The notes under the pieces: generated by a model
Databases searched by the model: none
What the model saw: only the letters and a program-made list of their open reading frames with translations
Told to the model about the DNA's origin: nothing
In this document: positions 12,349 through 24,034 of the stretch, one piece after another
How the letters are laid out: every line of letters begins with the position of its first letter
Position numbering within the stretch: the stretch's first letter is position 1
DNA from: Glaciozyma antarctica PI12
Lineage: Eukaryota; Basidiomycota; Microbotryomycetes; Kriegeriales; Camptobasidiaceae
Length of the DNA stretch: 64,000 bases
NCBI GenBank assembly: GCA_002917775.1
Contig: KZ627158.1
Span: forward strand, 282,578-346,577
Direction: 5' to 3'
Program-made: the position numbers and the translations under genes

Positions 12349-13028
12349 TCCTCGCCCTGTTTTAGTACTTGTACCTCCGATCTTTATATCCTTACCCCCT
12401 AGAATACATCTTATTGTCGCCGTCGCGCGCTTGCCAGGGACTCGCGGGAGACAAATCGGGAGAGGGAGCCAGCTCGTGTCCGGAGGTCCAGCGCGCAGAC
12501 CACTTCGCAGCTCTCCCCAACTCCTTTCTCTCCAGACGTGTTCCTCCTCCTATTGCTCTATCGCTTGCGGGCAGAGTTCGTGCGATCTCCCGCCGCAAAG
12601 CGCTCACCTCCTTCGCAGGCTCCTCGTCACCTTCTTTTTTTCTCCTGGGCTTCTTTGCCCTCTCCTCCCTCGTTTTCGGCTGGAACCGATCTCGACCTCT
12701 ACAATCGTACCGCACCCCCGTCCTTCAAGGCCTCTTCACCGGCTTCCTCTCTCTCGCACTCCTCCAATCCTTCATCTCCCTCAGCAAAGACTCGCTCGTC
12801 TATTTCGCTCCCTGGTCGGCGCTTATTGCGTTGATCATGTGGGGGACAGAAAAAAACTCACTGCCTTGACCTGGAAGCTTGCAAGTACCTCAGTAGGGAA
12901 CAACGACGAGTTCTGTCGACATCCGCGGACTTTCAAGCGCGTGCGGGCGCACCGGCGGAGAGGGTGCCAGGCTCCGAGCTGCCTGCTTCCTCCTCTCCCT
13001 CCTTCCTCCAGCCCTCTTCTACAGCGAC
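12349..13028. other. Intergenic region, no supported gene
   Basis: 680 bp between the arrestin stop and the phosphatase start. A plus-strand frame over 12369-12869 stays open and encodes hydrophobic stretches, but it contains no ATG except one a few codons before its stop. I read the region as arrestin 3' end plus the promoter and leader of the phosphatase. Confidence 0.5.
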
Positions 13029-15291
13029 ATGGGCAATATTAAGAAGCTCTTCACCGCTGTTCCTTCGCACGAGGGTGACTCCGATCTCGAAGCCTCCGCC
13101 ACCTCCCCTCTCCTCCCAGCACCTACCTCTCTCTCCGCTCCTCCTCCCCAGACCAACAACAACTACATCCGACCCTTCCTCCTCCTCTGCGGCACCGCGG
13201 CCGCTGTCGTTCTCGTTGGCGGGTTCTGCAAAGGGCGGGAGGGACGGCGAGGGGAAGGAGACGCAGGCGCCTGGCCGACGAACGTCGGGTATGAAGGACC
13301 TACCCCTACGGGCAGCGAAGCGTTCGCAGCCGCTACTGCGTACCCAAGTAACTCGGACTATTACCCTCTTCGTCCGCCAAGCTCCTTCCCTGCCGCCGCG
13401 AACAGCAGCACCTTCGACGTTCTCGATAACCTGGGCAACCTCTCGCCGTGGAGGAGCGTGAATCATGGATTGGCGGGGACGGGCCAGGTACCGAAGGGGT
13501 GTACGGTGGATCAGGTGCGTTCTGAGCAGCGAGAGAACTGCGTGGAGGTGAGGAGGGGAGGCGGAACTGATGGACTTGTTGTTGCGCGCAGGTCCACCTC
13601 CTACATCGTCACGGGGCGAGGTACCCAACCACAGGCGCTGGTCCTGCTGTGCTCGCGAAGCGTCTGGCCTCCGCTAGGAACCTCAAGGCGACTGGAGACC
13701 TGACCTTCCTCAATTCGTGGTCTTGTAGGCGCAGCTCTCCTCTCCCGCTCCTACTCCGCTGAGATCCTACGCTCCCAGACCAGCTCGGCGCTGAGATTCT
13801 TACGCCTTTCGGACGAGAGCAGCTGTTTGCACTCGGCACAGCGTTCCGCGTAAAGTACGGCCGACTGCTCAACCCATCTCAGAAGCCCGTCTTCCGCACC
13901 GAATCTCAGGATCGCATGCTCAAGAGCGCGCTTAATTTTGCGGCTGGCTTCTTCGGGAGTACGTCTTTCATATTGGCGGAAGGGCGTGAGACCGACTGAG
14001 CGTTGGTGCAGTTCCGTACGAGGATCAATATCATCAGCTCATCACGATTGAATGGGCTGGGCAGAACAACACGCTCGCTCCTTACAGTCAGTTCGCACTT
14101 TTCTCTCCACTTGACCAGAGCTGAACCTCCCATCTTTGCAGCGACTTGCCCGAACGGCTACCGCGCGGATCTCAACCTCGGGAGAGAGAAAGCAAACGAG
14201 TGGATTACGAGCTACCTCACGCCGGCTGTGGAGAGGCTGCAGAATCTGGTGCGGCTGTCGATGCGCTGGAAGATAGAGCTGAAGCTGATAGACTTGTTCC
14301 GCAGGTTACGGGCTTTGAGCTAACTTTGGCGGACGTATACCATGTACGCGCGCTTCTTCCTCGCGCGCCAGGAGGAGAAAGCTGATGCGACGCGATATCT
14401 ACAGATGCAAGAGATGGGAGCGTACGAGCTTGTGAGTCTTGGAGGTTCAGAGTTCTTGCACCTCTTCACCGGTGCGCCGTTTTTCTCTCATCCGTGCGAA
14501 GCTCCTCGACTGATGCCCCGTCTGCAGAGCAGGAATGGGAAGGATTCGAGTACTCGCTCGACATTGGCTTCTGGTACGGCTACTGTACGTTCCGTTCTTC
14601 CCGTCGACGAGACGAATACTGACGGCTCTGGCGTCGCCTCAGCGTACGGCCACCCCGCACAAGCTGCCATCGGTCTCGGCTGGGTTCAAGAATGGCTTGC
14701 GCGCGTCACCAAGACTCCTCTCACCGAATTCAACTCCTCGACCAACGCCAGCTACCACACTCCGGAGTACTTCCCTCTCGAAGGCCAAAACATCTTCGTC
14801 GACGCCACCCACGATACCGGTAAGTCCCTCCCCGCTTCCTCCTCGCCTCGCTAACCCCCTCCCAGTCATATCAGCCGTGGTAACGACCCTCAACTTCGCC
14901 TCCTTCGCCTCCTCCGGCCCTCCTCCTTCGACTCACATCCCCTCTTCCCGCTCTTTCATCGCCTCCAAGATCGCCCCCTTCGCCGCGAACCTCCAGGCTC
15001 AGATCCTCTCGTGCCCCGAGCTATCGGAGAAGAAGATGGTGAGGTGGATATTGAACGATGGAGTCGTGCCGCTTGAGGCGGTGGAGGGGTGCGAGAGGGA
15101 CGAGGAGGGATTGTGCGAGTTGGATGCCTTTGTGCGAGCGACGAGAGAGAGGACGGCGGAGATCGATTGGGAGTATGATTGTTGTGAGTTGCGGTGATTC
15201 CTTCGTGTGGGAGGGCGCTGATGAGGGTGCAGATGCGCCGTATTCGCTGGGGGATGAGCCGATTGTGGATGGACGACCGCCGAAGCATTAA
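13029..15291 (+). CDS. Histidine acid phosphatase / phytase family, membrane-anchored
   Basis: Branch-2 histidine phosphatase that hydrolyses phosphomonoesters. The ATG at 13029 gives a short cytosolic N-terminus rich in Ser and Pro, then a single hydrophobic segment (about residues 57-72, FLLLCGTAAAVVLVGG), so the protein looks like a type II membrane protein rather than one with a cleaved signal peptide. The catalytic motif VHLLHRHGARYPTTG lies at about 13600, where an intron joins VDQ to VHLLHRHG. The partner motif DATHDTVIS, with the catalytic HD, spans the intron near 14820. KYGRLLNP, TESQDRMLKSALNF and WYGYAYGHPAQ fit the family. The final intron ends just before the YAPYSLG tail and the TAA at 15289-15291. 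Substrate is unknown; phytase, general acid phosphatase and MINPP-like activity are all possible. Confidence 0.88.
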
Positions 15292-15614
15292 GGGGAGTAT
15301 TGCAGGGACAGTGTAATGGTATGCTGCACGTCGTTGGCCGGATGGAGGGCGTCTTGGAGAGTATCCGAGGAGGATCCCTTCGAGCGAGCATTCCACAGCG
15401 AGGAGAGCAGTCGATGAGGTCGCAGCCGGTGCCAGGTGTTTCTGCGGCGTCAAGCCTGCCACACGCGTGGATGAACCAATGCTTGCCATTTCCAGCGCGC
15501 TGGGGATGGAAGGATGTTCGCAGAGCAAAAGCCTGCGAAAGCACCAACTCGCCGAAGTCGAGAGGGCTCCCTCCTTGACCTTCACAGCAACTCAACACCT
15601 CATAAGCTTCTCCG
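15292..15614. other. Intergenic region upstream of MetRS
   Basis: 323 bp with no conserved coding sequence. It should contain the phosphatase 3' end and the MetRS promoter. Confidence 0.4.
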
Positions 15615-18255
15615 ATGGCTTCTCCCTTCCCAGCTCAGCCAGCTCCCAGCACGACTCGCAAGATCCGCGGTGGTGCAGAGCTCAGAGACTTCCGACTCGA
15701 CCGCTCCGACAGCAAGATGTGAGCCAGCATCCTCCCTCCTGCGCTGGGCTCAGCTAACTCCCCTCCGTAGCCTACCCAAGGAAGGCGAGAAGAACGTCCT
15801 CATCACTTCTGCCCTTCCCTACGTCAACAACCAGCCTCATCTTGGTGCGTTGCTCCTCCTTCCAGCTGGTGAGGATCAGCTGACGGGTGGCGTCCTCCTC
15901 CGCTAGGCAACATCATTGGCTCTACGCTCTCGGCAGATGTCTTTGCGCGCTACTCGAGGCAGAGGAATCATCGGGTGCTTTACGTGAGTCCGTGAGGGGA
16001 GGTCGGAAGAAGCTGGTTGGAGCTGGCAGCTGACGGCTTGGTGCGGCGTGTAGGTCTGCGGCACGGACGAGTATGGTACTACGACGGAGGTTATGGCTGC
16101 TAAGGAGGGATTGGGCCCGCAAGCTCTTTGCGACAAGTGTACGTCCTCATCCTTCGTCTGGCAAGGTCCCTGCTCACTGAGCTCTTCTACGCAGACCACA
16201 AGCTCCACGCCGAGGCCTACGAGTGGTTCGAGATTGGCTTCGACCACTTTGGACGTACCTCGACTCCTCAGCAGACGGTGTAAGCTCTTCGAGGCTCCGT
16301 GCGGGACGCACCAGCTGACCCTGCTGTGATCGTCCAGGATCTGCCAGGACATCTTCCTCAAGCTGTACCAGAACGGCTGGATGGAGGAGCACGAGAACAA
16401 GCAGCTCTACTGCGAGAAGGACAAGCGGTTCCTCGCGGATCGTTACGTCGAGGGTACCTGCCCCAAGTGCGGCAAGGACGTGCGTTTCTCCCTCCCCTCC
16501 TCTCCTGAGCAGCTTCTGACGAGCGCTCGAACGCAGGGAGCTCGCGGTGACCAGTGCGAGAGCTGCTCAGCGACGTATGAATCTCCCTCGGAGCTAATCA
16601 ACCCCAAGTGCTCCGCCTGCGGCTCGACCCCCACCGAACGCCTCACCGCCCACCTCCACATCCGCCTCCAGAAGCTACAACCTCAGATCGAGAAGTGGGT
16701 CACCGAGACGAGCGAGAAGGGGACCTGGAGCGCGAACGGCAAGGCGTTCACGAACGGGTGGTTGAAGGGAGGTCTGCGGAGTCGAGGGATGACGAGGGAT
16801 TTGGAGTGGGGAGTGCGGTTGCCCAAGGAGCTCGGGGAGAAGTGGGAGAAGAAAGTCATGTATGTGTGGGTGAGTTGGCGTCGTTCTAGGAGGATGGAGA
16901 GCGGAGTAGCTGACCTCGGAGCTCGCAGTTCGACGCCCCGATTGGCTACCCTTCGATTACGGCCAACTACACGCCTGATTGGAAGGAGTGGTGGCAGAAC
17001 CCCGACAACGTGACGTTGTACCAGTTCATGGGCAAGGACAATGGTGCGTCGTCGTCCAGTCGCGCTCTAAACGACTTGCTGACCCTCGCACCGACAGTTC
17101 CCTTCCACACTGTCCTCTTCCCCGCCTACCTCATTGGAACGAACGATCCTTGGACCATGCTCAACTCGATCAGCACCACCGGTTCGTCGCTCTCCTCTGC
17201 GCAGCGCCAAACGTCGCTGACCTCGCTTCGCAGAGTACCTCCAGTACGAGGGGACCAAGTTCTCCAAGTCGAAGAACGTCGGCGTCTTTGGACAGAACGC
17301 TCGGGAAACGGGCGTCCCAGCGTCCGTTTGGCGTTACTACCTCCTCTGCAACCGCCCCGAGACGAACGATTCCGAGTTCACCTGGGACGACTTTGTTGCC
17401 AGGGCCAACGCGGAGCTCCTCAACAACTTTGGCAACTTTGTCAACCGCATGATCAAGTTCGTCAACGTCAAGTACAACAGCATCATCCCCGACCCCAAGA
17501 ACGGCGATTTCGACTACTCGTCGGCGTACCCCTTCGCGGCTTCCGACCTCTCCTTCGTCTCGGACGTCAACGCGCTCCTGGCGACGTACATCGACGCGAT
17601 GGACCACCTGAAGATCCGCGCAGGACTTCTCGCCGTCATGCAGCTCTCGAGCCGGGGCAACGTCTTCATCCAGGAGAACCGACTCGACAACGCCCTCCTC
17701 GCTTCCAACCCCTCCCGATGCGCCGAAGTCGTCCTCCTCACCGTCAACCTCATCTACACCCTCGCCTCCATCGTCCACCCCTTCATGCCCTCGACCTCGG
17801 ACGCCATCCTCGCTCAACTCAACGCCACTCCCCGCTCCATCCCCGACACGTTCGAGATCGACCTCCTCCCCGGCCACAAGACCGGGACCGCCTCGCACCT
17901 CTTCAGCCGGATCGACCCTAAGAACGTCGCCATCTGGCGAGCGCAGTACGGCGGAGATACCGTCGCCAACGTCGCTCAGTCGGCCGTCGCGGTGGGTTCC
18001 GAGAGCAAGGCGGCGCAGAAGGCGGCGAAGAAGGCTAAGATGGGAGCGGACAAGGCGGGGGCACCGGTCGTCGCGAGGACGGAGGAGCAGGTGGCGCTGG
18101 ATGCGAGGATTAAGGAGCAGGGGGATGTGGTGAGGAGGATCAAGTTGGGCGAGGCGACAGAGGGGGAGGACGTCGCGGTTGAGCTGGAGAAGCTCAAGGC
18201 GCTCAAGGGGGAGTTGGACGTGATCACGAAGGCGCTTGCTGCAGTGGTGTTGTAG
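15615..18255 (+). CDS. Cytosolic methionyl-tRNA synthetase with a WHEP-like C-terminal domain
   Basis: Class I synthetase that charges initiator and elongator tRNA-Met. The ATG at 15615 starts [14 protein letters not shown]. After a short intron comes [20 protein letters not shown], with HLGN as the HIGH motif. [11 protein letters not shown], the zinc knuckle (CPKCGKD then CESCSATY), [14 protein letters not shown] and the KMSKS equivalent [12 protein letters not shown] follow. The last exon is a long open stretch from about 17235 and encodes the anticodon-binding helical domain. The final 60 residues ([16 protein letters not shown] to [10 protein letters not shown]) look like a WHEP-TRS helix-turn-helix, preceded by a Lys/Ala-rich linker. 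No N-terminal GST-like domain is present, unlike yeast Mes1. About ten introns. Confidence 0.95.
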
Positions 18256-18433
18256 AGCAATCAAGGCGTTTAGAAGGATCGCGAGCCAGACGTTGCGATT
18301 CCAGTTTCCTCCCAGTAGTACTGCGATTGCAGGCATCTATGTGCCTCGACCCCTCCCATCAATCCACCCGAATCCTCGAGCTGCGCCAAAAGCCATCAGC
18401 TCCTCTTCCACGAGCGACTCGCTTCCGAACTCA

Positions 18434-21152
18434 CTAGATGACCCGCAAGAACCAGTACGTCGAGACGAACCCTATCGCTCCCAGCGTGAGGAACATTACT
18501 CCAGCGATTAGAAGCAGGTACCCGAGGTAGAGGACCTTGTTCGCTAGGCCATCGAGCCGTAGCTGTCGCGTAGGAGGGCATCAGTCCGCGCCCGCGGGTG
18601 GAAGGAGAGGAAGAGCGAACCTTGGTGGCCCAGTAGAGAAGCCCGTACGCGAGGAGCCAGAAGGCACAGAATGCACCCGCCAGGAACGCTCGCCAGTGCC
18701 ACCTGCAATTCCTCGTCAGTCACCGTTCGCGAAGAGTGTTTGTCGAGGCGACTCACCGGTAGTCTTCCGCGCAAAGGTGGAAGTAGCACATGAGCACCGT
18801 CGTCGTCGCCGTCGTGAACGCCACCACGACCGAAGTCAACGCCAGGAATCCGAAAGCGTAGTACGCTTTTGGTCCAAAGAGCGAGTTCATCACGAAGTAC
18901 GTCTCGATGCACGCGGCGGAGAAAGGCAGGATACCAGCGATGAGCGCGCTGGGCCACGGCTTGAGCCACCACGCTGTTGGGGGAATTTGGCGAGGGATCT
19001 GGTTGACGCGCAAGGGGTGGGATATGGGCTGTGGCGAAGGCGTTTTAGCCGAGGACGGGTGGAGAGAGAGAGAGGACGCACGTCCTTTTCGGATCCCGAT
19101 CCAGGATCCTACGACGGTGAGAGGGATGCTGATGAGGAACCCTGCAAAGACGGAGAGGTTAGGAAATCGTTATGCGCCTTGAGTGAAGACGTACAGAGCG
19201 CTATGATGGCGACAAAGGTCCCGAACGGAACTGCGTCTGACGACCCGGCGCCAATGAGGAAGAAGTTTAATAGTAAGAGGCAGGTGAACATGATGCTGTG
19301 GATTAGAGTCCATCAGTACGAAGTACAGAGGTGGAAGGAGCGAGACGCACGTAGGGAAGAGCATGGCGGTCATGGCGATGTTCTTGCGGTATTCCTCGCC
19401 GCGGAGGGTAGCGAACAGGCGAGAGGAGACGTATCCGGCGATTATCTATACAAAGCAGCTCAGCACCTATCCTTCGAACCGCTGATGGAGCAGGGAACGT
19501 ACGCTGAAGAGCGTCCAGGTGACGATCATCATCGTCGAGAGGGATCCGCGATTTGAGGGCGACAAGAATCCCAGCAGCGCAAACACTGTCCTCATCGTTA
19601 GCTTCCGTTCCACCTCACTCAGAAGCGAGCTCACCAAGCGTCACTCCCGACATTACCGTCAACTGCAGACCACTCCCAACCGCAACGCTGAGGAACATGC
19701 GCTTCTTCGGAGGCCTGAAGACTTCTCCATGAACGAGCTTCCACCCAAAGTCCTCCTGCACGTCCTCGTCGATGTCGATGGCGTTGTAGCGCGAGATGTC
19801 GCGGTGGATTGTGCGAAGGAGAACCATGAAGACCATCAGGCAGACTGCGAAGTGCGATTAGTGGAAGCGGCGGAAGGCAAGTAGAGCGCCTTACGAAATA
19901 GAGCGACGAGGATGGAGTTGGCGAGGGAGAGGACGTGGATGCGAGGATCAACGATTCGGAGATAGCTATCCCAACGAGTTGCCCACGGAGTCGGCGAATA
20001 CTGCGATAGTTATCAGCTCCTGTTCCTTCAAAAAACGCCGAGATCGGCCTACCGTCCAGTGCACCGAGTACGTGTACGCAATCTCGTTGATAGACCCCGG
20101 CTTGACGACGTAGTGCTCATCCGTCGCACACGAAGGCTGCCCGCTCCCGCTCGCCAACGAGTCGATACTGCGCCAGCGCGTTAGCTCCGTCCTTCCCACG
20201 TCTTTACCGCATCGTAACGCACCTCAGAGGCCACACCACAACCCCCACAACGCGCTGATGAATTCCATCCGGCGAGTGGTGAAAGATCTCAATGTTGTAG
20301 TGGTTGTTGAGTTCGATCCGCCAGTCCTTCTCCTCCAGCTCCGTCTTGACGATAGGCAGGATAGGGTCCGCACTTCCCAACGCAAAGCCCATGCTGTTGT
20401 AGATCTCCCCCGTCTTGTTATCCCGCTTCATCTCCGCGGCTGGTAGTCCGTCGACGAGCCAGTTGAGCGCGTAAGAGTCGCGGATGCGGGAGGAGAGGAA
20501 GTCGGAGGAGGCGGGAGGGAGGGTGCTTGTGCAGAGGTGGGCGCAGGAGACGTTGCGGAGCATGGAGATCTGTGAGGAGGGTCAGGAGGTGCTTCCACGA
20601 GCGAGGAGGCACGCACCTCGAAGGGAGAGTCGTACAAGCGGTCTCCAAAGAGCACGCTCCCTAACGATTCTGACTGCTTCTTTGGAGCATCCTGAGGCTT
20701 GCAAAAGCCGAAGCCAGGGTCGTAGTAGTCGTAGCTGCGTGAGGTCAAGGTGAGCTTCTTGCTCGTCGAGTCGCGTCTTAGCCCCCCTCGCCACAGCGTC
20801 CCTCTTACGCGCTATACACCTCCCGTACCCCCTCAGCTTGTTCCCAGCTCCCAGCCTGTCCTGCGAGCCACCCTTTGCACTTTAAGCTTCAAGCCTTCTA
20901 GCTCGCGGTTCGCACCTCCAGCACCTCCTCCTGCCAGCTCCTCCTACGCCGCCGGATAGCTCTGACTCACGAGATCAAGCTCTTCAGCTGCGAAGTCCCT
21001 GCCGCAATCTGCGGTGTTAAGGTGTTGACGAGGAGAGGGACTCGGTCCCCTGGGAGATAGTTTTTTGGAGCTGCTCCAGGGAGGTAGAAGGCCGAGGAGC
21101 TGAGGAAGAAGCCAGCCAGAACGAGTGGGAGGATAGAGGTCCGGAGCACCAT
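18434..21152 (-). CDS. Transmembrane 9 superfamily protein (EMP70/nonaspanin)
   Basis: Nine-pass Golgi/endosomal membrane protein that acts in protein sorting. The ATG at 21152 opens a signal peptide (MVLRTSILPLVLAGFFLSSS) followed by FYLPGAAPKNYLPGDRVPLL, the standard TM9SF start. The luminal domain contains YDYYDPGFGFC, LGSVLFGDRLYDSPFE and YNSMGFALG. The membrane region begins with NSILVALFLCLMVFMVLLRT, followed by the cytosolic loop with GWKLVHGEVFRPP, then VAVGSGLQLTVMS and eight further hydrophobic segments. It ends in STYWFLRVI at a TAG at 18434-18436, without an obvious Lys-based retrieval tail. About nine introns. Homology is to TM9SF2/4 and yeast Emp70/Tmn2-3; the exact orthologue is not clear. 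Confidence 0.93.
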
Positions 21153-23111
21153 GGCGAGGGTGGTGGGGTGGAAGAGGACGAAAGAGCCAGCCTGAGGTTC
21201 GGAATGATCGATTCGAGCGAGCTGGGGCTCAGTTTCTCAAGTCTCTTTCGAGCTTTGCCGACGAGTACCAAGGAGCTTAGTATGTACCCTAAATTCTGCT
21301 CCGTATCTCACAAAAAATCTAGCGCGAGAATCAACAATTTCGCAAAGCACCGTCTCGCGGTCACCTCGCCGCGACCTCGCCACGGTCCCTCTCTCTTTCC
21401 TCCTTCCTCCTTCCTCCTTCTCGTCGAACACCGTTCCCTGCCTCGCGCAGGCACGTGTTCCTCACCTCAGCAGCAGCCCGACCTCGCAAACGACCAGCCT
21501 CGCAGTCTCGAGGACGCTTGCCGCCTCCTCAGCCACAACGGCGGGACGAATGCGAAGCTCCCCGTGCTCAAGTTCCGCCAGCCGACCGTCCTGAAGAGCT
21601 CAACGAGCAGTCTAGCGAGCTCTACGGACCAACTCTCCTAGGTGAGTTCCTCTTCGCCATCCTCCGGCGCCCTTCGCAACAATGCGAGATGATGTCGACA
21701 CATAAAGGTAGACCGAGGTGGAGCTCTGAAGGAGATCCACGGTGGGGACCCAATCATTACTTATGCTGATCGTGTTCTGGAGGAGGACAACTGGGGGAGG
21801 AATGGGATGGAGCTGACGTTGATTCGCCACCACCTTCGCAGGGAGGGGAAGTGCTGCTCGTTCGGTCCTCGGTCGGTATTAACTGGCCGAGCACAACGTG
21901 AGTGACTTCGTACTATTATTCAAGCTGCTCGTGCATGCTGTAATGTGACCCTGACAGAGAACGCACTTCGTTGCACACACGTTCCAATCCTGATCCTCCC
22001 TTTCAAGCCTCAGCTCAGCCTCACGGAACCGACGCTGACTCTTTCCGATCCTCCGTTCTAGGATGATACCTCACAGGCGGCTTAGAATCGAATCGCAACA
22101 GCAGCGTGCAGCGTGCAGCCCGTCGTCCGTTCGGCGAGAGGGACTTCACTCGGCGCGCAGATCTCGAAGCTGTGAGTCCGGCATTCCTCTCTACTTCTGG
22201 ACCGCAGATAACTCTGGTTTGCAGTAGGTTTCATTGGAGAGACGAGACTAGAAGGCGAGTCTCACTGGCGACTCACGAGCGAGCCCACTTCTGTTCCAAC
22301 ACAGTCCTCCGACGCCTGCCTCTCGCAGGACACTCGCTCACCCCCTTCCCTGAGCTTAAGTCCCCTGCTATTCTACCACATTTCTTGAGTCACGGATGAT
22401 TTTGTCTTGGGCCGGAGCCGGCTGGGAGCCAGTCTCGATGGCGAAGAACGTCCTATTTCTGAGCTCGTCCTCGCAGCCCCCTCTCACTCTCAGACGTTCG
22501 CTGATCCGTTCTACCTCCCTCGCAGCTGTTCCTTACACGGTGCTCGCTCACCCGCTGCACTTCGACACCTTCTCGATCCCAGCTGGCACCATCGCAAGGC
22601 TGTCAATTGATCCTCACGAGCCACGCTCCCTTGCAAGTGAGTCGTCATCCAAGTGCGAGCTGTTGAGATTGCAGGATGAGCTATGCATTATTATCACTCG
22701 GAGAATCGGAGCTGGAGAGCCTGGCTTCACTGGCGAGCGAAGAGTCCCGCGTATGATTTTTTCTCGCAAGCCCACTTCTCCAGACGACGAGAGCTGATAA
22801 CTTCTCGTCTCGCAGATTAGCTCGCTCGTACAAGATTCGTTGGTGTGGCTCGCAATGCGTTCGAGGTCGGAAACTGGGACCTCCGCAGAGCGCACCTCGC
22901 CTCGTTCGTCTCGCTGCAACCTCGTGAGCGGAGAATCTGTCCGAGACGCTTGATTGAGAGCTCGAGAGCAGAAAAACGAGTCGGCTACGGAACGTGGGAG
23001 CTGAAAGAGGTGGGAGCAGGAAACGGCAGGTCCAACCTCGCTCCCTCGCTCGCAGCCTCACCACTCCTTCCGACAACAATTCCAGCACCACCACTCTACA
23101 CCCTTCCTCCC
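21153..23111. other. About 2 kb without a supported gene, with splice-like signals
   Basis: No frame in this stretch gives a recognisable protein or a convincing chain of exons from an ATG. Good donor-like and acceptor-like sequences do occur: GTGAGT near 21640, 21898, 22170 and 22638, and pyrimidine-rich CGCAG/TGCAG ends near 21840, 22213, 22670 and 22813. A short open stretch (about 21841-22060) could be translated if spliced, but I could not link it to a start codon. A CCTTCCT-type simple repeat lies at about 21400-21420. It could be the long promoter of the TM9 gene, a noncoding RNA, or a fast-evolving gene. Confidence 0.4.
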
Positions 23112-23886
23112 TTATAGCTTCGCCCCTCTTCTCCGCTTCTCATCCTCCAACGCCGCCCGAATCCTCTCGCACAACTCCACCGCCTCCTCCTCATCCAGCT
23201 CGTCCCTTCCTAATATGGACGCCCACCCACTTCTCACAGGGCTGTCCGGCAGCGGCGCTGGGACGATATGGAAGTGGACATGGTGCACGATTTGCGCGTA
23301 GCCTTGATTTGATACCTGCGTACGAGGTCAGCTCCGGTTTCGAGCAAGGGATGGGACGAACGATGTTGAAATCTGGTTGTTGGACGGCGTTGCAAAGGGC
23401 TCGCGAAATCCGAGGCAGGGCACGCCCAATAGCAGCTGAGACCTCGCCGGGAAGGTGAGAGACGCGTTCGAAATGGGCCTTGGGAACGACGAGGAGGTGA
23501 CCTTCTCTGATCGGGAGGATATCTGTCGGCGAGTCGTCAGCTCCTACGGCAAGAGTGGGCGGGTAGAAGGTACCTAGGAAGGCTAGGACGTGCTCATCTT
23601 CGTAGACCTGGGCTCCGTATCAGCTCCCCGCGTTCCCCCACTCGAAAGGACGACGCACGGTGAAGGCGTTCTGCTCCCCCTTGACGATATCACAGAACGT
23701 GCAGCCCTCCTTGGGTTCTCCCGTAAGCAAGCTGAGCGCTTCTGCTTCGCGACTGATCCCGGCGTCGCGAGCTGAGGAGCTGGAAGAGGTCGTAGCGGAG
23801 AGTGTAGCCGACGAGCCGGCTGCGAGCGCCTGTCGTCGTATCGATTCTGCTCGTCGCTCAAAGTAGGAGATAAAGTGAGATGTCAT
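23112..23886 (-). CDS. HIT-family nucleotide hydrolase/transferase
   Basis: Small histidine-triad protein that acts on nucleotide conjugates (Hint/Hnt/Fhit group). The ATG at 23886 gives MTSHFISYFERRAESIRR, a Ser/Ala-rich linker, then the HIT core GCTFCDIVKGEQNAF, with CxxC as in zinc-binding Hint proteins. Later exons give REGHLLVVPKAHFERV and DFNIVSNQGYAQIVHHVHFH, whose HVHFH is the histidine triad, followed by IVPAP. The stop is TAA at 23112-23114. Three to four introns. The N-terminal extension before the core is longer than in Hnt1, closer to fungal HIT proteins of mixed annotation. It shares a 148 bp promoter region with the transporter to its right. Confidence 0.9.
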
Positions 23887-24034
23887 GGGGAGCCTCCTGT
23901 GCGTTGGCGGCGAGAGCGGAGGTGGCGGTGGGGAGATGAAGGAGGGAGAAAGGAGAGAAGGAGAAACGCGTTCGTCTCTTGACCTTCTCCCGCCGCACCT
24001 CACCTCACCCGCAAGGAGCTCAAAGGCGTGTTGT
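23887..24034. promoter_or_regulatory. Bidirectional promoter region, HIT gene / nucleotide-sugar transporter
   Basis: Only 148 bp separate the two divergent start codons, so promoters and leaders must overlap. The strand is purine-rich (GGAGG/GAAGG tracts) on the plus side. No TATA box seen. Confidence 0.45.

Noticed and set aside
12369-12869. Plus-strand open frame with hydrophobic segments, like a small membrane protein
   Set aside because: It contains no ATG apart from one just before its stop, and the Leu/Ser/Pro-rich content follows from CT-rich DNA.
17170-18336. 388-codon minus-strand open frame
   Set aside because: It is the antisense of the long last MetRS exon.
21168-21641. Plus-strand open frame of 157 codons beside the TM9 gene
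   Set aside because: No family match, changing composition, and no clear link to downstream exons. Kept only as part of the unexplained region.
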